Positions 38,501-48,400 of a DNA stretch of 64,000 nucleotides are shown here, one piece after another. A program made the position numbers and the translations under genes. A model generated the notes under the pieces. The model was not told the origin of the DNA. It did not search any database and was given only the letters and a program-made list of their open reading frames with translations. This DNA comes from Erpetoichthys calabaricus (lineage: Eukaryota; Chordata; Cladistia; Polypteriformes; Polypteridae). The stretch spans positions 81,083,450 to 81,147,449 of the forward strand of contig NC_041404.2 in NCBI RefSeq assembly GCF_900747795.2. The letters run 5' to 3'. The stretch's first letter is position 1, and each line of letters starts with the position of its first letter.

Positions 38501-41500
38501 CTTTAATTTTCTAAGTAATGACCCATGTTTAACATTTGGGTATTGATGGAACGGGAGATGGAGTTTGGGTTTTGATTTGATATATTTTATTAATCTCTAA
38601 GAGGAAATTGTTTTTTCACATCATCTTTGTTGTTAGAGCACAGGGTCAACCATTGTACAGCACCCCGGAACATTTTTCAGGTTAAGGGCCTTGCTCAAGA
38701 GCACAACAGAGTAGGACCCTTTCTGGCATTAACAGGATTTGAACCAGCAATCATCCACACACCAGTACAGATTCTTAACCTCAGAGCCACCACCGCCTAT
38801 AAGACATAGTCCTTCGGGATGCAAACCCTGGGCTCTTTAACTCCATGCAGGGGAGCTAGCTCTGCAACACTGTGCTGCTTGGCATTATGTCTCTTTCTCC
38901 TGGTCCTTTCTTTAAAATTAGTCTGGCTTTTCCATTAGGCATAACATTTATAAAACAGAAACATGTTTAATGTGACTTTTACACATCTCACTAGTGTATG
39001 TTTTCTGGTTTTAGCTGCTTCACATATGGTTGTAGTATTTATTAAACTTTGTGTCCACTTTATTTTTCTGAAATGAAATTTTGTGTTTGCACAAAATATA
39101 TCTTTAGAAATTTCTTTATATGGAGTCAATCTAGCTGATCATTTTTTGTTGGTCAGCACCCAAGTCAGTTTCAGTTTCTGAGAGCTTACTATATAGAACA
39201 AACATCCATCCATCCACTTCCTCAACTGATTATTTTAGGTTAGGGTTCTAATTTACAAAAGCACAAATATTAGTAAAAATGAAGGACTCCTATGTTTATT
39301 TATCAAAGACATAATCAACAACAAAAATAAGTCTTAAATAACTCTACATCTGAAAATATGACGCACTAGAGCTCTGTGTAAGTGATACTCACGTCTTCAA
39401 AATTATCTACAACACTGGATTTAAAACAAAAAAAAAGAAACTAAGTGAAATTAGTTAAAACCCAACAAGCTTTTTGTGTTTACCCAGCTTTCCTTGTGTT
39501 TTACCTTGTGTAGCTGTTCTAAGACCTTGGTAGCATCTGCAGGACTAAAGTGCTTATTGATAACTGCTGGAAGGTTGTGCCAAACTGAACTGGGGCTTGA
39601 CGTCAGGGGTTGATCGTCTTCTGGGGATGGTTTCTCTGCCGAGGGTTTTATCACAAGGTTTAGCTTTGAATCTTGCCCAATGGCATAGTCTGAAAGTCTG
39701 TGTTCATCTACAAAACAGAAATAAGTGCATTTATATAAAAAAGCTATGAAACCAGATTCACTTAAAGATAAAACAACATTTCTCTACATCAGGTAACATC
39801 AAGAAAGAATGTTATAAAATGTTTTATTAATTTCAAGGATTATTCTGAACCCTCAACACATTAAATTCCGAATTCACATATTGCTATACAAGTGACACTC
39901 CCTTCCATATTATTTGACAAATTTATGCATTCCTCCATTTTAGAACCTGCTTATTCCATTACAGACTTGCAGGGAGCCAGATACCTATTATGGGCTTCAC
40001 TAGTAGTAAAGCATGGCCAAATCTTGATATAACTTACTCAATTCTCCAGACAGAATGGGAGTGAAGCCAGATTGGGAAAACTGTAACTTAGTCACCTGAT
40101 GCATGAAGCAACAACATGTATGAATTTGACCTCAAGCTGCTTTACCCAAGATTCCTACCAGTTAGTTACACCAATAGTTACTTCTCTTATGCATCAATAT
40201 AATGAATCATAAAAATGGCACAAAATAATATAAACAGTTGAACTAAATGTTTACCTAACATTAGAGAATTAAAAAGAAACATACATATTTCTCAGTAAAT
40301 ATATTTCTAATAGGGCTACAGATATGAAATTTTCATCAGATGTCGGTAACAACGCAAGTAATCCACACATACAAAGAAATCAAAACAAGCAAGTCCATAA
40401 ATTATGTGTAATAAAGTAGAATGACAGAGGGAATAAGTATTGAACAAGTGTACTGAAATGTATTTAATACTTAGTAGGAAAGCTTTTGTTGGTAATGACA
40501 ACTTCAAGACATCTCCTGTATGGAGAAACTAGTCACATGCATTGCTCAGGTGTGATTTCGGCCCATTCTTTCACATAAACTGTCTTCAAATCCTGAAGGT
40601 TCTGAGGGCCTCTTCTATGAACTCTGATCTTCAGTTCTTTTCATAGATTTTCAATTGGATTCAAGTCGGGCGATCGACTGGGCCTTTCTAGCAGCTTTAT
40701 TTTCTTTCTCTGAAACCAACCAAGAGTTTCCTTGGCTATGTGTTTGGAATCATTGCCTTGCTGAAATGACCATCTTCAGCATCCTGGTAGATGGCAGCAG
40801 CGTCTTATCAAGAATGTCCCGGTATATTTCTCCATTCATCCTTTCTTCAATTATATGAAATCTGTCAGTAGCATATGCTGAAAAACAGCCCCACACCATG
40901 ATGTTCCCACCTCCAAACTTCACTGTTGGTATGATGTTTTTGGGGTGATGTGGAGCGCAATTTCTCCTCTAAACATGGTGTGTGCAATGACATTTAACAA
41001 GATCAATTTTGGTCTCATCTGACCAGACTACTGTATATTCTCCCAGTATTTCATTGGCTTGTCCAAATGATGTGCAGCAAACTTTAAACATGCTTCAACA
41101 TGCTTTTTCTTCAGCAGTGGAGTCTTGCGCAGTGAGCATGCATAGAGGCCATGGCGGTTTAAATGCATTACTTATTGTTTTCTTTGAAACAACTGTACCT
41201 GCTAATTCCAGGTCTTTCTGAAGCTCTCCGCAATCAATTAGTATTAAACCAGCTGATATTAATTTGCACCGACAGGGGGGAAGGATTGGTTTCTAAATAC
41301 TGTTAGATTTCAGCTGGTTTCTTGGCTTTCCATGCCTTTTTGCACCTCCTTTTCTTCACGTGTTCAATACTTTTTCCCTGTGTCATTCCACTTTATTACA
41401 CATAACTTAATTTATGGACTTGTTTGTTTTGATTTCGTTGTATGTGTGGATTACTTGCGTTGTTACCGACATCCGGTGGAAATTTCATGTCAATAACCCC

Positions 41501-43255
41501 ATTAGAAATATATTTACTGAGAAAAACGTTGATGCGTTCAATATTTATTTTCCCCGCTGTACTATGGAAGAAACAATTCAAATTCCCTCTCTTTTCAGTG
41601 CTGTAACCTGGCAAGCCCCTCTACACAACAACTCTTTAGCACTATCCACTGTCACATACAGTACCTGATAATGCCTTTCCTTTGTAGAGGAGCCTCTGCT
41701 GAAGTACAGGAATGTTTAATCTTTCGGACACCAAGTGTTTTACATTCAGGATGGTCTCATTTTCTGACACCTGTGAAAATATGCATAACTAGGAATTATA
41801 AGAAATGATTAATCTCTAATACAACACTGTAGGTTGTATTAGACCAAACAGATGTTTGGTCTAGCCACTTTACACTTTCATTTGAATAATATTTTGGACA
41901 ATTCTAGAAATATATAGTTGGTCATATTCAGATACATTTTTAAATAAAAAGCATTTGCAGTTTACACAGTGTATGATTTTTCAATTTCTAAAGCAAATTT
42001 TATAGGAGAATGTGTCAAATGCAAAAAAACAATTTACAGGATATCCTTTTGATAAGGGAAAATGTTTAAAGATTTTTATGCTTTATTGAAAGGGCCTGGT
42101 AGTTATTGTACTATTGAGTGTGTAGAAAGAGCTGTGGGATCTGAGAAACATAAGAAATTAAAACGTAGGAATATAAATATCGACTATACCGGTAATGAAT
42201 TATACTGCCGAATATTCTCACAATTGATTATTAAAAAAAACTGCTTTATTTATGGCTTTACTTAAAAAGTAACACAATTTTCATTCTTCTCTACTAAAAG
42301 TGTAAACATTACCACATACTGACTATAGAAGAAAGAAGTGCATAAAATTAAACGAACGTCCCAGTAGTACAAGCCTAATCAGCCCAGCATTTCTGTGTAT
42401 CAGGTGACACTATTTGTTGGGCTATTACCTGCTCAGGCATCTTGCTATGTTCTGGGAGTCTCTGGGCATCAACCCACTGTATCCTGTGCTGTTACTGGTT
42501 TACTCTTTCTTGTCCTGTCCCTCTTTCCTCACCACCCAATGCTGACACACCTTCTAGACATTTCCATGCACTCAAATGCTCACAGTTCCTTTGTTTACCT
42601 TCTCATAACCTTTGCAAGCAGTTCAAAAAGTCATTTAGTGCACCCCCTACCACATGCACATCTAATGTGAGTCTCATTCTTCAGTCACTGCCCTGTAAAC
42701 TTCCTTTCCCAACCGTAGCCCTCTTGTATACTGACCAATCCTGGAATGCCTAGCCACAAGTATTGCAGGTTTTTTTTACATTTACGGGCAACATTTAGGG
42801 TGGCACAGTGGTAGTGCTGCCACCTTGCGGTAAGAAGACAAGAATTCACGTTCCAGGTCCTCTCTGCATGGAGTTTGCATGTTCTCCCCTTGCCTGCAAG
42901 GGTTTCCTCTGGGTGCACTGCTTTCCTTCAGCTGTCCAAAGACACATAGGTTAGGCAAACTGGCAAAACTAAATTGGCCCTACTGTGTGTGTTTGATTGC
43001 GCGTATGTGTATTTGTTCACCCTCTGATGGACTAGCACCCTCCTTGCGCTCTATGCTAGCTGGGTCAAGCTCTAGCTCCCAACCCCCAGCCCACCCAGCC
43101 CCATCATAACCCTGGTCTGAATTAAAGACATTAGAGAATTATACGAAATGATAACATTGAATTATGCTGGATTTCCTCATAAAAAGTTGTCTTCTAGAGC
43201 TTTTGATCTGACAAGTTTTGCTACTTTTCCACCCATATTTCTACAATAACTGTAA

Positions 43256-43294
<39 letters not shown>

Positions 43295-44959
43295 GTGGCA
43301 CAGTGGTGCAGTGGGTATCGCTGCTGCCTCACAGTTAGGAGACCCGGGTTCGCTTCCCAGGTCCTCCCTGCATGAAGTTTGCATGTTCTCCCCATGTCTA
43401 CGTGGGTTTCCTCCGGGTACTCCGGTTTCCTCCCACAGTCCAAAGACATGCAAGTTGGGTGCATTGGTGATTCTAAATTGTCCCTAGTGTGTGCTGGCTT
43501 GTGTGTGTGTGTGCCCTGCGGTGGGCTGGCACCCTGCCTGGGGTTTGTTTCCTGCCTTGCGCCCTGTGATGGCTGGGATTGGCTCCAGCCGACCCCTGTG
43601 ACCCTGTAGTTAGGATATAGTGGGTTGGATAATGGATGGGTTTTTTTTTTTTTTTTTTCCAAACCCTGATAATTAGGGTTGTGGACAACTCAGCTTCATA
43701 CCAAGATGTGGATTTTACTACCAAAAAAAACCCTGAAAACTTCTAATAGAAAAAATCATGTTGCATTCAAAGCTGACAAGTGTAAAAGAATTTAAAATTA
43801 TTGAACAGTAATCTTCAGTTGTCTCAATTTTAAAGAAATTGACTACTTTTTTAAATAATGGAACAGATTCCCAAAAAGGCCACCTTGCTCTACCACTCTC
43901 TCGTTATGTTACAATAATTTGGGGACAGTTGAATAAGTGAGCATGCTACTTTGGGGCACATCAGAAGGACAGTGCTACTTAGTAAATCACAATGTTGTGA
44001 AACGTCTAATCCATTATTTTTAACAGATTTTAGTTAATACCAGGCTACTCACAAACCACCCCTCCAGACACATATGACAAATCACACATGGAGATGCAAG
44101 AAGCAGCCAACCAGTCACGTCTGAAGTCTTATACCAGTGGTTCCCAAACTTTTTTTTTTTTTTTTTTTTTTACGGTGCAAGCCAACCTTGAAGTTATCTC
44201 GTACTACAGATTTTCAATAGGAATTTGTTACATTATTTATGAAAAACCTTTGTTAATATTCACAATGATAAGGCAGATCTGCAGGCAGAAAAACATAAAA
44301 TTGTAAAAGGAATGGGGTTGGACATAATGAATAGGCACCACCTAAAAAGTTTCCTTCTATCAATACAGAATTGAAGTAATGTTCACTGGAAAAAAAAAAA
44401 ACAAAGAAAGAAAGCACTATATATTATAATGTGCATGTGATTGCTCCGTTTTTTTATTTTTAATAAATTTGCAAAAACCTCAAGTAAACTTTTTTCACGT
44501 TGTAATTATGGGGTGTTGTGTGTAGAATTCTGAGGAAAAAAATGAATTTAATCAATTTTGGAATAAGGCTGTAACATAACAAAATGTGAAAAAAGTGATG
44601 CGCTGTGAATACTTTCCGGATGCACTGTATATATATATAAACCACAAGTGTTACCTGGTAGGTAACCACCCATACAATCAGATTGTGATTCAGACTACGA
44701 ATGCCATGAATGTAATTACCCCGATCTACATGCTGTCAAATGAACGAACCACATGCCGTAGCACAGCGTTAGGGGCTTCGCCTCTGCCGCTGACGTTCGA
44801 GGTTCGATTCCCGAGAGGGGATGCAGTGAGTGTGTACGCCTGATGAGCCCAGAATTAGGGCGAAACACGTGTCGCGTACACTTTGCATTATTTGACAGAA
44901 AAACTATTTCAACCATTCTATGATCTGCTTCTCACAACTGAAAGAGGGCACCGTCATGA

Positions 44960-44992
<33 letters not shown>

Positions 44993-45420
44993 TACATACA
45001 CTGAGTGAGTCAAATCATGTTAACATTTGAATGGTGGAAGCAATTTATTCAAACAAAAATACTTCATATGTGCAAGCTGATTCACAGGAATCTCTCTACC
45101 TGTTCACCATCATGTCCAACACACAAAAACCAACGAGCAACAATACAATTTAAAGCCCGGACACACATTTTGCAGGGAATAGATGATACCACAGTCCGTA
45201 TTCTGTCCTTCATGTCACTGATATCATGAACTTTCTTGCTATACACACACTCCTGCACCATACCCCATAACCAGAAATCACAGGGTGTCAAATCAGGGGA
45301 GGGTGGAGGCCATGGCAATGGTCCACCACGACCTATCCATCTACCTGGAAAGGTGTGGTCAAGATAAAAAATAATCCATTAGTGTTAACATAATTTTGAC
45401 TCACCCTGTATATTATAGAG

Positions 45421-45456
<36 letters not shown>

Positions 45457-48400
45457 GCAGACAGCCCTTCGGCGTGCTCACATTTTACTGGAGGGCCATC
45501 CGGCACATTATATTATACAGTATATATCCTCTCAACATCTTCAGGTCAAATTTTATCCTTTTTTTTTTTACTCTTTGAAACCAGTAGAAGTACTGTAAAG
45601 GTCATGTGTTCAGGATGAAACCTTGGGAAGTTTCTTGCATTTGCCCAAATTAATGAAATGTACTTGTATATTTAAAATAAAAAAAAGCTATTTTAAGCAT
45701 CCCATTATTGTACAGCTACTAAAAAAATTACGTTGTCATGTCTTTCAGGTCTATTTCGTTGTTCACCACCCATAAAAAAGTGCTAAAAGTCATCCTTCCA
45801 GCTCCAAATTATAAAGGCTTTTAGCAAAGTGTTTTAACTTTATAAAACAGAAAAAAGTTTAAAAAAAGTTTCCAAATGTCACAATTTTGTACAACTGCTA
45901 ACCACTTTGAATGCTGCCATGTCCTTTGGGTCAGTTTTAACCCACCATACACTTTAATGAATTTTACTGTTCACTTAGGGTGGTTTGTTTGTTCACAACC
46001 AGTACAGACATCCTAAATGGCATCTTTTTTCAGCTCAGAAATTTGAAGGGTTTTAGAAAAGTGACCTAACATTACAAAAAGCAAACTATTTTCCAAATAT
46101 CATCATTTTGAACAGCTGCACATTTTGAACACTACCAAGTCTTTTGGGTCAGTATGACCCATTATTGACTTTACTGGATTTTCTGCTGGATTTAGGGTGT
46201 TTTGTTTGTTCACAACCCATAAAACATCCTAAATGTAATCAAGTTTGGATCATTAATACTACAGGTTAAGACGGTCAGTTAATATAAAGTAATTTTGTGG
46301 TGAAAATCTTGATGCCCAGGGCAGCTAAAAGGGAGTGTCAGACACAGACATAGAAGGCACTGCATTGAGTCTACAGTTGAAGATGCCATGGGAGGTGAAC
46401 ATAAATAATTTCAAACAAACACCGCCACTCGCCGACAGCACTACATACATCAAAATACTCGAAAAGGCAAGTTTCTGAAGTGCAAAGCACATGCTAATAT
46501 TGAATGATGGATAGATAAACTGGTAAAAAAACAGATGGGGAAAACTGATGTAAGCCATATTATATGATTTATTAAGCACAGCTTCCTGATAGGAAGTATG
46601 AATGCAGTAAAGAAGCAGGTCATTCCATAGCAGCTTCTGAAGAGACTTGGTAGTAGGATCATCATAGCATACTCCATTTGTTTTATTGCCATTTTGATGT
46701 CACTTTAACGTGTCCATCTTTTAAAATAACAAAACATCTAAAAACGTCTGCTATATCGATCCTAAATTGTACTCACACTAAAACTGAGAATGGGTGCCAC
46801 CAAATGTGTTAGTGTACAACCACTGGTGTTTTGTCATTTGTAGATGGTGCTTACACTGAGTCACAACACCCAGTTTTGGATAACGAAATCACAGAATGAT
46901 ATTAATTATAAATTTAAAGCATACCTTCACATACAAGATGGTAATGATTAAATATATAATCTCTCACAATTTAAGTGGCCAGTCCCAATAAGTAAAGTAA
47001 GCTTTTCCAGAGGCAGCAAAACCGATAAACTCCAAAAATGTTCTTGCTTTCTTTAGATGCATAATGTTTAATTCTATGTAACATTTCACTTTACATATTC
47101 AGATAAGGTAGGTCATCACTCCTCCCAGTCACACCACTCCAGATTTCCCCCTCACTTTGCATGTAAGTCCCCCCAGATGGACTAGAGAGTTGCTACATGG
47201 CACCTCTGCAGAGCCTGGTATCTAATGTCACTGTAAATGCAGAATACTCCAAATTGTTGTTTGGTGCATACACACAAATAGTCAAAGTTCTTCCCTAGAT
47301 AGCACATTAACTGGGCCCCTCATTATACTCCAATGACAAGACACCCATCTAGGATGAGTGCAAGTATTCCCACACTAATCTGAGGCAGCTCCTGCTGAAC
47401 AAAAGAGAAAGACAGACCACCCTTGATCACCAGGTATGGTCTCAAAGCCAATGCTATGTGTACAAGTGAGTCAAACTACATTGAGCAGGTATTTTGCAAG
47501 CTACTCCACGAGTTCCTAACCTTCTCTGCCAGAAGACTTGCACTCTATGTCCCAGTTTCCATTTCATCAAACAGACGACCACCTCTACAAAAATCACATC
47601 CACACCCATTTCTTTTCAATCCTAGTAAAAAGTTCGGGGCAGAAAAACACTAGGGGCAAGCGTCATGATTCATCTGTTCTGCACTGAGGACAAGCAAACA
47701 GATAAGAATTGTTGCAAATCAGAATGTGTGTGTCTGGTGGAAAGTCTAAAGTGTTGCTTCTAATACTGGAAATCAGAGAGTTTATTTAAAAGAAAAACAC
47801 TGATATTACAAAGTCACCAGGCATTAAAATGTGAAACAAAAGCCATAAAACTAGCTCAATGTGTCCACTTCAAGGCAGAGAAATCTTGAGCATATGTATT
47901 TACCTTCTGAGATGGTGCTTATAAAAACTGTTTCCACAAGAACAAATACCATTGTTCTAAGATGCTAAGATGCTACAATGGTTTTTAAAAATAGCCAGGA
48001 GTCCTTGTCATTGTAGTGAAATTATTTTTTGTCTACTCCTGGAAGTAGAATTATCGGCAATTAACTTGCTCTAAGCTAACCCTGCAAACTTACTTTGATA
48101 TCGGTCATCTCTTTTTTTTTTTTTAGTTATTAACCTTTCCCTCTGTTCTCTAAGCATTTAGACATTCAGACTGTCACTGGTACCAATAGAATGCACAGCC
48201 ATGAAAGTAGCAGTTCAGAAACATTCAGTTTTGTTTCCAAGAATAACCGGAGCAAGAATACACAAAAAAGAGAAAAGGTTTTAGACCAGTTTTCAGTAAA
48301 ACTGGTGACTTTCAGACCCACCAGTTTCCTTATTTAAGGTAAAATGTTTAACAGTAAATTAGCTCAAATTCAATGTTCACAAAACACCACAACCATCCTT

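Larger units (their letters stand above)
29563..39504 (-). other. UBL4A intron 3 (about 9.9 kb), repeat-rich
   Basis: The intron holds a Helitron, two MITEs, several SINEs (annotated separately) and unique AT-rich DNA. Apart from those elements, no second gene was recognised, including in the 146-aa open frame at 32366-32806. Confidence 0.7.

Noticed and set aside
42062-42265. 67-aa plus-strand frame
   Set aside because: No recognisable family, AT-rich intronic composition.
44755-44820. Possible tRNA gene
   Set aside because: A- and B-box-like motifs are present, but a full cloverleaf with acceptor-stem pairing was not found and the surroundings are repeat DNA.
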